From NCBI GenBank assembly GCA_009667805.1, contig CM019064.1, positions 76,072,400 through 76,136,399 on the forward strand: DNA of 64,000 nt. Reading direction: 5' to 3'. The notes under the pieces were generated by a model, which had not been told where the DNA came from, did not search any database, and worked only from the letters and a program-made list of their open reading frames with translations. Origin of the DNA: Leptobrachium leishanense (taxonomy: Eukaryota; Chordata; Amphibia; Anura; Megophryidae). The translations under genes and the position numbers were made by a program. Shown one piece after another: positions 11,745-23,840 of the stretch (its first letter is position 1; every line of letters starts with the position of its first letter).

Positions 11745-12165
11745 ATTATTATCATCCTTTATTTATATAGCACCACAAATTTCGCAGCACTTTACAAGAT
11801 CAGCGTACAAGGAGTTGATCCATTGTAATTCCTGCACATGGGTGATGGCCTGATTCAGGGGGATCCTGTTCCCAAGGGAATTTATAATCTATGAGATGTA
11901 CAAGTATTTTTGTGAGGTAGGCGCATCCATATCTTTAGGTGTCTTGCCCAAGGACACTCGCTGGTGGCGTCTTCTGAGTGGGATGGCGGCTTTTTTCCAT
12001 AACTGTAGAGCAGCGACCTGGTGGCTAGGTTGAACCTGCTTCTCATAAAGTCGAGACTTGCTTCTCCACAGTTGTATTGGAGGGATGTGCCGAATGGTAT
12101 TTTGACTTGCTTCTCCACGGTCGAAGGGCAGAGATGTTGAAGGAGACCACTGGACTCCACAGCCG
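11745..12165. repeat. Dispersed repeat with 'tttatatagcacc' core and 'cttgcccaaggacac' motif
   Basis: It contains CCTTTATTTATATAGCACC, GCAGCACTTTACAA and GTCTTGCCCAAGGACAC, a combination that also appears at 30150-30235 (second motif) and 2905-2950 (first motif). This looks like a decayed SINE-like or MITE-like family. Frames across it (11882-12311, minus) run into the next MITE and the LTR and are not genes. Confidence 0.5.
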
Positions 12166-12170
12166 ATATG

Positions 12171-12260
12171 GGGCCCTATTACAATTTCCGCGCAAACGTC
12201 AGCGCGTGCGCAAAAACGCATTAACGCGAGGGGCAAAACCCTTTGCGCTGAACGTCGTAA
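12171..12260. mobile_element. GC-rich MITE, left part, split by the provirus
   Basis: GGGCCCTATTACAATTTCCG matches the end of the MITE at 35643. The sequence runs to GAACGTCGTAA, where the provirus LTR starts. The right part resumes at 29514 after the 3' LTR and ends at 30125 with GTAATAGGGCCC, so both flanks of the provirus come from one pre-existing MITE. Confidence 0.75.
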
Positions 12261-12757
12261 TGTAAGGGACTCAGGCCAGGAGATGGCCGCCATCTTGAGC
12301 CAGGCGGCCATCTTGTTCAGAACTTTGGTTCACGTGAATGTAAATAGCAAATATTAGCTCAATTAGGATTTAGCTTGCATAGATTCTTTGGAATGTTTTA
12401 AACTAACAGGCAGAGCAATTAAGTTAAAAAGATCCGGGCAGATGCTGGCACGAAGTGACAGGATGAGAAAGTAGTTACATCAAGGTCAGAAAGCTAGGGC
12501 CTGAACAAAGGAAGATGTGGAACCAGACGGGGCCTTATCTAAAGTATACAATAAACAAGTCCCAGGGAGGGAGGCACAAGCAGGATCCAGAAGAGTGTTA
12601 AATTCTCAAGTTGTCAAAATACCGTGAAAGCTGCCAATTTATGACCAATGTGTGGAATGTCTTTGTATTCAGTGAAGGGAGGTACGGACCCACGTGGGGT
12701 GGGATAGTGTCACCATGGGGTGGGTTGATTGGGATTTACCTAATTATCTAGTCTGGG

Positions 12758-12764
12758 TATAAAA
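12758..12764 (+). promoter_or_regulatory. LTR TATA box
   Basis: TATAAAA sits about 70 bp before the AATAAA signal. This spacing is usual for a short retroviral R region. The same box is at 29343-29349 in the 3' LTR. Confidence 0.8.
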
Positions 12765-12830
12765 CACTATGATTGTATGTAAGCGGGACTCAGTCTTTGC
12801 GATTCAATCCTGGCTGAGTGGTGACGTCAC

Positions 12831-12836
12831 AATAAA
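12831..12836 (+). promoter_or_regulatory. LTR polyadenylation signal
   Basis: AATAAA follows GTGACGTCAC, which is also a CRE-like palindrome (TGACGTCA at 12822-12829). The arrangement is conserved in the 3' LTR at 29416-29421. Confidence 0.8.
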
Positions 12837-12932
12837 GTTTGCCTTTCCTGAAGAGACTCGTGTCCAGTCAGTCTTTGCCCGCGCCGGCCCGGTCTTCTCC
12901 CGAAAGAGCCAGGTGGATTCCGATAACATTTT

Positions 12933-12950
12933 TGGGGGCTCGTCCGGGAT
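12933..12950 (+). promoter_or_regulatory. Primer binding site for tRNA-Pro
   Basis: TGGGGGCTCGTCCGGGAT is the established 18-nt complement of the tRNA-Pro 3' end used by many gammaretroviruses. It lies 4 nt after the LTR CA. It is unmutated here. Confidence 0.93.
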
Positions 12951-13938
12951 CTCGACCGCCCCCGGCGTGGCAACGACTGCTGGACAGTAGCAATTGACTG
13001 CAGGCCTGAGGGGTCCCGAGGCTGGGTGACCGTTGAAGGTGAGCTGACATCTGCAGGCGCCAAGCAGGATTTCCTGTTAAGTGGACCTCGTCTCTAGCGG
13101 ACCCCTGGCCTGGGAACACTGGGACCCGCCAAGTCTGAGGAAACAGTGAGCAGCGCAGCGATAGGTAAGGTACCATCTGTATTTTTGGAAACCGGTATTG
13201 ATTCAGATGCCCGACCATAGTTGGGCAAGGGGACCCGCGTACACAGTCCCGTCAGTATACCAAACCCACCGCCTAAAGCACGGGAGTCAGAAAGTGGCTA
13301 GTGCATGTCTGGACCCGGGGGATCGGATATTGATTTGGTATTTGGTTGAGGAGAGTGGCCACGTGGCGCAGTGTTGATATTTTTGTTTTAGAACTGCTGC
13401 ACGTGGGCAAAAGGAAGGGGGAGGGATTTCTTTGACTGGGCTGAGAGCCCTGCGTCAGTGCTATTGTGTATCTTAGTCGAATAAGGGGCCGGTAAGAGAA
13501 GCTTTGAGCTTCGGGGCCATTGGGAGCTGCAGAGGAGTAGTGCCTGGCGGGCGCTGTGCCCTTGGCAAATTGGAATAGCAGGCTTGTTGAAAAGGAACTG
13601 GATACACATAGCTAAAAGCAGACAAGAGTTAGAGATCAGTGGCTTAAAGGCGACTGCACGGGTATAAGGTGCCTGTCGGGACAGCGTACCCTTGGCAATA
13701 AGTGCCTGCCGGGACAGTGCGCCCTTGGTAATAGAAAGAGTAGAAGTACTATTTTTGTATTGTGTTTGTGCTGACTGTATCTGGTATAGTATGTGCTGTG
13801 ACTGCTGAGAGTGCTGAGAGTGAGTGTGCACCTACTTGCTTAGCAAGGAAGCAAATCTGAGAGTGGACTGTGGTGGTACGTTTCCAGCTCAGAATGCAGT
13901 TGGCAACCTAAGGAGGAAGCGAATACGACACGATTGAA
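12951..13938 (+). other. Proviral leader region
   Basis: GC-rich untranslated leader between primer site and gag. GAAGGTGAGCTGAC near 13035 looks like a splice donor. The minus-strand frames at 12868-13218 and 13388-13831 are not supported as genes. There are short near-repeats of GGTGCCTGTCGGGACAG (about 13670 and 13705). Confidence 0.6.
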
Positions 13939-14340
13939 TTGTTGACTGGAATACCAGACAGTCGATTTAAATTGTCTTTGCTGAAAAAAAAGGAAAAAAA
14001 TTGTGTCTGCACTGTGAAGAAGTTACTATTAAAAAGAGTAACCAAGGGTAACGAGTCATCAAAACCCAAGAAAGCGAAGAGTGGTGAGACACCCCTAGAG
14101 TATATGGTGCACAATTTTAAAGCATTGTATAAGACGCACCACTATGGTGTTGAATTGAGTAAAGAGAAATTGAATTTTCTGTGCACCATAGTCTGGCCAA
14201 TGTTAGTCCCCGAATGGCCAGAACAGGGATCTATGGATCCAGTGTCAATACAGAAAATGCACTCCCGAATCACCAGGAGATATGGTCATCCAGCCCCAGT
14301 ACCCATATATAGATATCTGGAGGTACTGTGTGAGAGATAA
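13939..14340 (+). pseudogene. gag: Proviral gag remnant (matrix-like)
   Basis: This 133-codon frame has a basic, lysine-rich first half and then a segment from TPLEYMVHNF to about LVPEWPEQGS. Its pattern (TPL start, KLxxLC, WPxxxxxWPxxGS) resembles the matrix domain of class I retroviruses. The domain would target Gag to membranes during assembly. No capsid or nucleocapsid zinc knuckle follows: after the stop at 14338-14340 the frame breaks and no Gag-like text returns before the Tc1 element. The start used is the first ATG of the open frame, but a start further upstream in a different original frame is possible. Confidence 0.6.
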
Positions 14341-15157
14341 AAGTCATTTTGTTATGTTAGCAGGGCAAAGAAAGAAAGGTATGCCCTCAAATAAATATAA
14401 ACATGAGTGTGGGGATAAGTCTATGCATATTTGGGGTTTTAATTTTAATATACCAGTAAATTAAACAAAGATAACTTACAAGCCCTGTGTGTGGACCATG
14501 TAATGATCTGCAGAAGCCTCTGAGTTCCTCCCCTTCCCCCCAGACCAGAAGAAGAGGAGATGATCAATGGACCAGATGGTAATCTAGAAGGTTTAAACAA
14601 GAATGATTACAGTACTGTATAATTTGTGTATGTAATTCAGACTGACCATCCGGATTTTATGTCTGTCCCGGCCTGCGTGAGTATTGAGTCAGAGAATGTT
14701 ATTAACGGATAAGGTGTTGTGTATAATCGAATGGTTTTATGGTAGAATGTTTTTGTCTGACTGCGTCTATAATTGATCAAGGAGCTACAGTAAATGCCCC
14801 ATAGCTGCCAAATAGGAAGAAACTACTTGAGTATATATATATATATATATGTGTGTGTTGTGCAATTTTAGTCTATCAAACTGTTCAAGAGTAAAGTGTG
14901 ATAGTAGTTACAAAAGATCTTTGTAGTAATTTTTGGATGTTAATTTAGAATGTGATGGCTGAGAGTAATGAGATTTTCCTCCACTAACAGTTTTCTCCGT
15001 ATTCGCCCCCCCCCTTCTAGCCCACTCTATCTGCACAAAGGGGAGGGAGAGAGTCAGCTCTCTGCTCTCTGATGAACAAAGGAATTAACCCTTATGTGTC
15101 AATGCGACGAACTTAGGTTTACCAAAGAAATGAAAGAAAAAATTAAATGACTAATTA
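14341..15157 (+). other. Decayed proviral interior, unassigned
   Basis: Proline and acidic codons near 14535-14570 (PPLPPRPEEEE in one frame) could be the remains of the proline-rich gag spacer. Beyond that I recognise nothing. A (TA)n run lies at 14832-14850. Confidence 0.4.
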
Positions 15158-16774
<1,617 letters not shown>

Positions 16775-16776
16775 TA

Positions 16777-17053
16777 GATAGCTAGATTTTATGTGTGCTA
16801 CAATAGAATGAATGAAGTCTGTCGATTGCGAGATGTATGTTTATATTTTGCGTTGATATATTTGGTTAGGTCTGTCTTGACAGACTATACTGAAATAGTT
16901 TTATATAATCTAGGCTATGTGTAAGAAAGTTATATTGTCTAGTATTTTTGTTCGGTTGTTTCTGGCAACGTTGCGCAATGTGTTGGTATTAATCCAGAAG
17001 GTGTCCTGGTTTTTATATTATTACAGAATACAACAATAATGTGTATTCATAAT
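16777..17053 (+). other. Short AT-rich stretch between Tc1 and hAT, presumably proviral
   Basis: No motif is visible. It is assigned to the provirus only because it lies between two insertions inside it. Confidence 0.4.
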
Positions 17054-17429
17054 TAGGGATGAGCTGTTCGGTTCGGAGTTCGACCCGAACTTAGCCTGTT
17101 TGATTAGATCGCGAACACCGAACATTTCCGGGTGTTCGCCGCATGTTCGACCACAATGGACCACAATGCATTTTCCCACTGGCCTGAAGCTCGTAATTGG
17201 CTACAGCCTTGCACCTGACCACAGGTCTGGTGCAAGACAGGTTCAACACTATGCCAATCATGGCTCAGAGTCCTGATTGGGCAAATTTTGCCCAATCATG
17301 GGCTCACAGAGCTAAGTCCCGCAGCACACTATATAACGTTTCCACGCGCTGATTCTGCACGCATTTCAGAGGAAATTTCAAAAGAGATAGTTGTGTGTTG
17401 TTACTGCCGGTCTGCCACACTACTGGGGG

Positions 17430-18195
17430 GGTCTCATTTCTACCAAATATCAGGGAATTTAGGTGATGTGTGTCTTGTCACTGTGCCAGCAAGTTTTTTT
17501 GGGGTTTACAACTTTCTTTAAAACATTTGTGAATTGAGGTGATCTTCTGTGTCTTGTCACTGTGCCAGCAAGTCTTTTTGGGTCTCATTTCTACCAAATA
17601 TCAGGGAATTTAGGTGATGTGTGTCTTGTCACTGTGCCAGCAAGTTTTTTTGGGGTTTACAACTTTCTTTAAAACATTTGTGAATTGAGGTGATCTGTGT
17701 CTTGTCACACAACCAGTACCACGCATTATTTTGGGGCTCACTAATTTCTTTAAAACATTTGTGAATTGAGGTGATCTGTGTCTTGTCACACAACCAGTAC
17801 CACACATTATTTTGGAGCTCACTAATTTCTTTAAAACATTTGTGAATTGAGGTGATCTGTGTCTTGTCACACAACCAGTACCACGCATTATTTTGGGGCT
17901 CACTAATTTCTTTAAAACATTTGTGAATTGAGGTGATCTGTGTCTTGTCACACAACCAGTACCACGCATTATTTTGGGGCTCACTAATTTCTTTAAAACA
18001 TTTGTGAATTGAGGTGATCTGTGTCTTGTCACACAACCAGTACCATGCATTATTTTGGGGCTCACTAATTTCTTTAAAACATTTGTGAATTGAGGTGATC
18101 TGTGTCTTGTCACACAACCAGTACCACACATTATTTTGGGGCTCACTAATTTCTTTAAAACATTTGTGAATTGAGGTGATCTGTCTCTTGTCACT
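17430..18195. repeat. Tandem repeat array in the hAT 5' region (81-bp units)
   Basis: Six nearly identical 81-bp units have the word AACCAGTACC at 17711, 17792, 17873, 17954, 18035 and 18116. They are preceded by longer related units (GTCTCATTTCTACCAAATAT at 17431 and 17582, period 151). Each unit carries GTGAATTGAGGTGATCTGTG. Because 81 is a multiple of three, the minus strand stays open in two frames. Such subterminal arrays often hold transposase binding sites; that is inference here. Confidence 0.93.
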
Positions 18196-18368
18196 GGCTG
18201 CCAGCTATCAGTGTGTCTCACTGAGTTGTACCAGAGTTCTTTAAATCTTTATACCAGAGTTGAATCAGAGTTCTGTATATATTAATCTACATATCACTCA
18301 CCAGGTCTGAAAGAACAAAAAGGACAGGCAGACGCTCCCAGACACAGATAAGAGGGCAAGCAGCCCCT

Positions 18369-21300
18369 GTGTCGGGAGGCTGTGCCTCTGGTCGTGGTGG
18401 ACGTGGTGCATCCTCTGCAGGGGTACGCTTATCCTTTCTAACTGGTGCTGGCCGTCGTAAGCAGCAGCAACATACAGAGGACTTGGTGGATTGGCTAACC
18501 AGGCCATCCTCATCCTCCGAGTCCTCTGCCAGCCAGGCTTCTAGTGCTTTACAGTCCACCTCAGCTGCCAAAGCATCTAATGCAGCCTCCATGTCCACAG
18601 CTACTCCTGCCGTAGCCTCGTTATCACACACGGAGGAGTCAGCTGAATTGTTTGACTACAATGAGAGTGACATGCTGCTTGAGGATGCGCAGCAAGTACA
18701 GTGCTCTGATTCAATCTCTGAGGTTGAGGAAGGGAGTATAATCAACCTAGAGGAAGGGGGTGCCAGTGATGACACACAAATAACTGGCACTCATGTTGCC
18801 CCAGCAGCTGCAGCATACTGCCAAGTTGGCTCCAGTGACGAGGAGATAGGGGGTGATGATGACAATGATGATGAGGTCACTGACTCCACCTGGGTGCCTG
18901 ATCGAACAGAGGAATTAAGTGAGGAGGAGGGGGAGGAGGAGGAGGCACAGCAAACACGAGGCACAACATCCTCTGTGACCAACCATAGCACTAGCCAGTC
19001 CAAGGCATCACATGTCAGAGCCGCTCCGGTGCAGAGCGCTGTTGTCTCAAAGAACACACGCAGGAACTCTGTTGTCTGGGAGTTCTTTAAGAAATGTGCA
19101 GTAGAACGCAGCATTGCTATTTGTAATCTATGTCAGATGAGGCTTAAGCGTGGGAAAGATACCGGACACTTGGGTACCACGTGCTTGAGGCGACATATGA
19201 ACAACTGCCACACATCCCGTTGGCGCAAAACTTTGCGTAGCTCCTCCTCCTCATCTGTCTCTACCCCCACTGTATGTCCTGCCATGTCATTGCCTACAAC
19301 CTCCACCGACAGGGATGATGCTACAGTAATGGATGTACCAGCTCCTTCCTCACAATGTGACATCATTCCAGCAGCTGAAGATTTACACAGTCAGATTACG
19401 TTGCCGCAGCTGCTGCAGCGAAAGAAAAAATATTATCCCAACCATCCCCAAGCACAGCGTCTAAATGCCAGCTTAGCAAAATTACTCGCATTGCAGCTGC
19501 TGCCTTTCCAGCTGGTGGACTCTGCTCCCTTCCGTGAATGTGCTGTACCACAGTGGCAGGTTCCAAAACGCCATTACTTTTCACGCAAGGCCATTCCAGC
19601 ACTATACCAGCACGTGGAAGACAATGTTATCCAGTCATTGGGAAAGGTAGTCAGCAACAAGGTGCATGTGACTTTAGACACGTGGTCCAGCAAGCATGGA
19701 CAGGGTCGTTACATTTCCTTCACGGCACACTGGGTAACTCTGATCGCAGCTGGGAGGGATCCAAGACGGGGCTCTGTGCTGGAGCTTGTTCATCCACCAC
19801 GCCTCCAGAAAGCTGCTTGTATGAGGTCTGTCTCCTCCACCACCTCTCCCTCTTCCGCCTCCTCCTTCTCTGTCTCTGGCAAAGTGGCAGTTAAACCGAC
19901 GCCTGACAGGGTCTACGCAATGGCGCAAGCAAAAAGATGCCATACTGTGCTTGAGCTGGTTTGTTTAGGGGACAGGAGCCACACCGGGCCAGAAATTCTG
20001 TCAGCTCTGCAGGGGCAGGTGCAGAGATGGTTAACACCACGCCAGCCTGAGCTGGGAATGATCGTCTGCGATATTGGCAGCAACCTTCTCTCCGCCCTAC
20101 GCAAGGGTAAATTGACGCATGTACCATGCCTAGCACACGTCCTAAATCTGGTGGTACAGCGTTTCCTAACCAAGTACCCAGGGCTGCCAGAGCTTCTCAT
20201 CCAGGCCAGAAAAGTCTTCAGCCACTTCCCAGCAAGCGTTTGCCTGGCAGAAATTCAAAGAGAATTCCACCTTCCCACAAACCGTCTGATCTGTGACATG
20301 CCCACCAGGTGGAACTCGACATTAGCAATGCTGCAGCGTCTGCACAAGCAGCAGAGGGCCATCAATGAGTACCTGTGTGAGTATGGCACAAGGACAGGTT
20401 CAGGTCAACTTGTTTTTTCCCCCCCCCCGCAGTGGCTGATGATCAAGGATGCATGCACTGTACTGTCACCATTTGAGGAGGCAACAAGGATGGTGAGCAG
20501 GGACAGTGCATGCATCAGTGACACAATTCCTTTAGTGTTTCTGCTGGAGCACACTCTGCGGGGAATTATAGATGTGGCTCTAGAGGCAGAGCAGCGGGAG
20601 GAAGAGGAGGCCTTCCCTAGCTCTCAAGGCCCCAGTCTTTCCGCAGACAGCATTCCAGCGGGTCCTACTCAGATCAGACAGGAGGAGGAGGAGGCAGAAT
20701 ATTTAAGTAGTGGGGGCATTGAAGGTGGGGATTCCTCAAGGGAGAGTTTTGTGTGCCCAGAAACAGAAGGGCTAGTGCGTGGCCGGGAGGAGGAAGTGCA
20801 CGATACGGTCATCCTCATTGACCAGGAAGACTCGGAAGCTAATGCCACCTCCAACCTACGCTGCATGGGCTCCCTAATGATGCAAAGCCTGCTAAAGGAC
20901 CCCAGGATTCATGCTATCAAGGAGAGGGATCATTACTGGTTGGCAACCCTTCTTGATCCACGATACAAGGGGAAACTTGCAGAGCTCATCCTGCCTGCAC
21001 AGAGGGAGCACAGGATGAAAAAACTTGAGGACGCTCTAAAGCGACACTTGTGTAACACCTTTCCAGGCACTGGTAGATTACCAAGTGCTGACACACGTGC
21101 TTCTGAGGCTGCGGGTGATCAGAGGAATAGTGGTGAAGGCCAGGGCCGCTTGACTGATGCATTTTTAAATTTTTTTAGTCCTCGACGCCCAGGGACGTCA
21201 AATGTAGGCACCCATTGCCAGCGTCTTCACCGTATGGTGCAGGACTACCTAGGGGCAAGAGCAGACCTGGATACCTTTCCAGCAGATGATCCACTGGCTT

Positions 21301-21533
21301 ACTGGGTGTTGAGATTGGATCACTGGCCAGAACTTAGCCAATATGCTATGCAGCTACTAGGTTGCCCTTCATCTAGCATGCTTTCCGAAAGGACGTTCAG
21401 TGCCGCTGGAGGTTTTGTCACAGACAAAAGAGTGCGTCTGTCCACCGACTTTGTAGACCGGCTGACATTTATAAAAATGAATCAGTCCTGGATCAGCAGC
21501 TATCAATCCCCTGATGCCGAAGTAACGGAATAG
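18369..21533 (+). CDS. hAT-family transposase with BED zinc finger, open frame
   Basis: 1054 open codons. Codon 1 here is GTG; the frame is open from 18264 and the first in-frame ATG is 18591. CACTCACCAG at 18295-18304 could be a splice acceptor, so the true start may be on an upstream exon. Order: Ser/Thr-rich N-terminus; acidic tract (about residues 100-200); BED finger with C252, C255, H276 and H281; RNase H-like core with D437 (TLDTWSS) and D568 (CDIGSN), a CLAHVLNL block and RWNST; an acidic insert around residues 740-830; and the C-terminal hAT dimerisation region from about residue 974 (DPLAYW, then SSSMLSERTFSAAGG and KRVRL). No internal stop was found. Family members bind their TIRs and cut DNA through hairpin intermediates. 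The subfamily is not determined. Confidence 0.93.
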   Translation: MSGGCASGRGGRGASSAGVRLSFLTGAGRRKQQQHTEDLVDWLTRPSSSSESSASQASSALQSTSAAKASNAASMSTATPAVASLSHTEESAELFDYNESDMLLEDAQQVQCSDSISEVEEGSIINLEEGGASDDTQITGTHVAPAAAAYCQVGSSDEEIGGDDDNDDEVTDSTWVPDRTEELSEEEGEEEEAQQTRGTTSSVTNHSTSQSKASHVRAAPVQSAVVSKNTRRNSVVWEFFKKCAVERSIAICNLCQMRLKRGKDTGHLGTTCLRRHMNNCHTSRWRKTLRSSSSSSVSTPTVCPAMSLPTTSTDRDDATVMDVPAPSSQCDIIPAAEDLHSQITLPQLLQRKKKYYPNHPQAQRLNASLAKLLALQLLPFQLVDSAPFRECAVPQWQVPKRHYFSRKAIPALYQHVEDNVIQSLGKVVSNKVHVTLDTWSSKHGQGRYISFTAHWVTLIAAGRDPRRGSVLELVHPPRLQKAACMRSVSSTTSPSSASSFSVSGKVAVKPTPDRVYAMAQAKRCHTVLELVCLGDRSHTGPEILSALQGQVQRWLTPRQPELGMIVCDIGSNLLSALRKGKLTHVPCLAHVLNLVVQRFLTKYPGLPELLIQARKVFSHFPASVCLAEIQREFHLPTNRLICDMPTRWNSTLAMLQRLHKQQRAINEYLCEYGTRTGSGQLVFSPPPQWLMIKDACTVLSPFEEATRMVSRDSACISDTIPLVFLLEHTLRGIIDVALEAEQREEEEAFPSSQGPSLSADSIPAGPTQIRQEEEEAEYLSSGGIEGGDSSRESFVCPETEGLVRGREEEVHDTVILIDQEDSEANATSNLRCMGSLMMQSLLKDPRIHAIKERDHYWLATLLDPRYKGKLAELILPAQREHRMKKLEDALKRHLCNTFPGTGRLPSADTRASEAAGDQRNSGEGQGRLTDAFLNFFSPRRPGTSNVGTHCQRLHRMVQDYLGARADLDTFPADDPLAYWVLRLDHWPELSQYAMQLLGCPSSSMLSERTFSAAGGFVTDKRVRLSTDFVDRLTFIKMNQSWISSYQSPDAEVTE

Positions 21534-21554
21534 ATCGGGTATGTCTTCTGCATG

Positions 21555-22110
21555 CACAAAACCTCCAGCACTGAACTCTTCCACAATACCACAAAAGGGT
21601 TACGGTGTGAATGCACTTGCTGCCATGAAAGGCACAATATTTGGCTGCACTGACGCCTGTGCCAGATTTATATCATTTTAATTTTTTGAACAGCAGGGTC
21701 CAACCCTGCACTCTTCCACAATACCACAGATGGGTTACTGTATGATGATACTTGCTGGCCTGGCACCAAAGGCACAATATCTGGGTGCACTGATGCCCAT
21801 TACCAGATCAAAAACTTTTCAATATAGGACCACATGGTCCACCCCTGCACTCTTCCACAATACCACAGAGGGGTTACTGTATGATGATACTTGCTGGCCT
21901 GGCACCAAAGGCACAATATCTGGGTGCCCTGACGCCTTAACCAGATGCATATCTTTTCAATATAGGACCGCTAGGTTCACCCCTGCATTCTTCCACAATA
22001 CCACAGAGGGGTTACTGTATGATAGTACTTGCAGGCCTGGCACCAAAAGCACAATATTTGGGTGCACTGCCACTGACGCCTGTATCAGATTCATATCCTC
22101 AGAGGGGTTA
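21555..22110. repeat. 138-bp tandem repeats downstream of the hAT transposase
   Basis: The word CACTCTTCCACAATACCACA recurs at about 21708, 21847 and 21984 with a diverged unit near 21573, giving a period of about 138 bp. The same repeat is present in the hAT tail at 10386-11176. The plus-strand frame at 21730-22206 is a by-product. Confidence 0.85.
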
Positions 22111-22477
22111 CGGTGTAACGGCACTGTTGGGGATGCTAAAGGACCAATTTTGAAGCACCTGTTGTTACTTTCATCCAAAGCCTGCATAAGTTTCACAATA
22201 ATTTAGCCAAAAAATCAGTAAACTTTTTCTGCGTGTACGAAAATGTCTCCTCTTTTCATACAGACTGCCGCCCCAAGCAGTTGTTTATGGATAGATTAAA
22301 GGAAAAGCATTTACCGTCATTTGAAACGTCATTTTTTTGTTTTTAAGTGTTTCTATACATCCTAGAAATCCACCACTTCACGGGCAGGTTATGGGGACCT
22401 CCTAGGCACGATATTTGAAGGAATTTTTCGTTTTTATTTTTAACCCTTATTTCATGGAAAACTCACTGTCCCTTTAA

Positions 22478-23647
22478 CCCTTTCAATGCGGAGGACGCGC
22501 TGAGCGCGTCCTCCGCATTCCCGCTGCTGTGCGGAGGACGCGCTGAGCGCGTCCTCCCATTGGGGTCAGCGTTCGGCCGGGTTCCGGCCGATCGCTGGCC
22601 CCCCGGTGCGGGCTGACATCCTCGATGTCAGCCGCGCATCCGGGACCGCAGCCGCCAGAATTAGGTGTCCCCCCCCGCATGTGCGGAGGAGGCGCCTGAA
22701 AGGGAGGGGGGGAGGTCCTTCGGACCTCTCTCCCTCCCGATCGGCGGCTCTGCGGGGTTAACCCAGGCATCATTTGGAAGGGCACAGCCTGCCCTTCCAA
22801 ATGATGCCTGGCATTAACCCCTGGGGAGCTGGATCGCGAATCGGCGCTGAAAAGCGCCGGTTCGCAATCCTTTCCCGGAGCTGGCCGACATCTGAGGGCT
22901 GGCGTCATTGTGCGTAGCACGATGATGCCAGTCCTAGAGTTAACCCCTAACTGCCACCAACTGTGGAGATAGGGAGTTCCAATGAACTCCCTATCTCCCG
23001 ATCCGTGGCAGTTAGGGGTTAATGTTTGGTATGGTTGGATCGGCCAGAGCATGGCCGTTCCAACGATACCAAACATGAAAGTGAAAAAAGTTTTTTTAAA
23101 AAAATAAAAATAAAAATTAAAAATAAAAATATATTTTAAAAAAAAATTATAAAAAAAAAAATAAACATTTTTTTTTCTTTTTTTTGGTTTGTTAATGCAG
23201 CAATATTGTTCCCATTGCAATTATAATGTGAACAATGATGCTGCACTAACGATTTTTGTATGCGGTGCGTTTGTTAAAAATCGCGTAATTTTCCCCCAAA
23301 AAAAATGTAACGAGACCCCATCTCTAATTTTTTTAACAAGCGCACCCCATACAAAATATAACCGCAATTGCTCGCATGTTAAAATGTGAAAAAAAACACT
23401 TTACACGTTGTAAATTATTGAAAATACATATTTTATTGCATTTTTTGTTATAATATACAGACAGGACATGATGTATACATATAATAATGACATATTATGA
23501 ATCTACCGAGTCTGACGGAAAGAACGATATATAATATGTCTGGGTCATATACTAAAATAAGCCTTCAAAACACGTTTAAACATGATGAGCAAAACAGGTA
23601 AAAATGACCTCAGCACAGGGGCGGGAAAAGCCTCAGCAGCGAAAGGG
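22478..23647. mobile_element. TTAA-flanked element, copy B, nested in the hAT
   Basis: TTAA at 22474-22477 and 23648-23651. The ends are CCCTTTCAATGCGGAGGA and (reversed) CCCTTTCGCTGCTGAGGC. The related hAT tails read straight through an uninterrupted CCCTTTAAAAAC (near 50357) or CCTTTAAAAAC (near 10946), which is the empty site and confirms TTAA targeting. The left half is GC-rich with several hairpins: GCGGAGGACGCG palindromes at 22490-22518 and 22532-22558, a 22-bp hairpin at 22763-22811, and a long one at about 22939-23022. The right half is AT-rich and shares the CATATTATGAATCT block with the other copies. Confidence 0.93.
22763..22811. repeat. 22-bp hairpin inside TTAA element copy B
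   Basis: Arms 22763-22784 (CCAGGCATCATTTGGAAGGG and onward) and 22790-22811 are exact reverse complements around the 5-nt loop CAGCC. Confidence 0.92.
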
Positions 23648-23840
23648 TTAAAAACTTTTTTTAAAACTTTTTGACCTTGTTTCCTGTCCCCCAGGGCACT
23701 ACCTGGACCCCCATACACCTTTTATGGCAAATATCTAGCATATATGCCATCTTGGAGGGCACTCTAAAAACCGAATTTTCAGCCCTATTGACTTGCATTG
23801 AGTTTGAGTTCGGGTTCGGGTTTGAAACCGAACATTTGGG

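Larger units (their letters stand above)
12261..12928 (+). repeat. 5' LTR of the provirus
   Basis: It starts TGTAAGGGAC and ends GATAACA (TG...CA). A TATA box, TATAAAA, lies at 12758-12764 and the polyadenylation signal AATAAA at 12831-12836. By eye it differs from the 3' LTR by about 15 substitutions plus a 20-bp block (12271-12290) absent from the 3' copy, roughly 2% divergence. Confidence 0.95.
17054..23840 (+). mobile_element. hAT DNA transposon with transposase, right terminus lost
   Basis: The left end TAGGGATGAGCTGTTCGG matches the left end of the hAT derivative at 48253. The 3' region is colinear with the tails at 10386-11176 and 50096-50582. The element contains tandem repeats before the gene (17430-18195), the transposase (18369-21533), a 138-bp repeat after it, and a nested TTAA element (22478-23647). 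The expected right end (GTTCGGCTCATCCCTA) is absent: similarity stops near 23838 at GAAACCGAACA, so no 8-bp duplication can be checked. It sits inside the provirus. Confidence 0.9.

Noticed and set aside
11889..12311. 140-codon minus-strand frame
   Set aside because: It spans a dispersed repeat, a MITE and the start of the LTR, so it cannot be a single gene.
13388..13831. 147-codon minus-strand frame in the proviral leader
   Set aside because: Antisense to the retroviral leader with low-complexity His/Gln/Ser content and no family resemblance.
17711..18196. Regular repeats suggestive of a CRISPR array
   Set aside because: Units are contiguous 81-bp tandem copies without unique spacers, in an animal transposon. 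This is a minisatellite.
17610..18221. 203-codon minus-strand frame made of a repeated HRSPQFTNVLKKLVSPK unit, plus a second frame with another unit
   Set aside because: The DNA repeat is 81 bp, a multiple of three, so any frame without a stop in one unit stays open. Two frames are open at once and the repeat lies in the non-coding 5' region of a hAT element.
22483..23220. 245-codon minus-strand frame in TTAA element copy B
   Set aside because: It runs through palindromes and hairpins of a non-coding MITE and into poly-T derived KKNVYFFF-like text. The other copies do not keep it.
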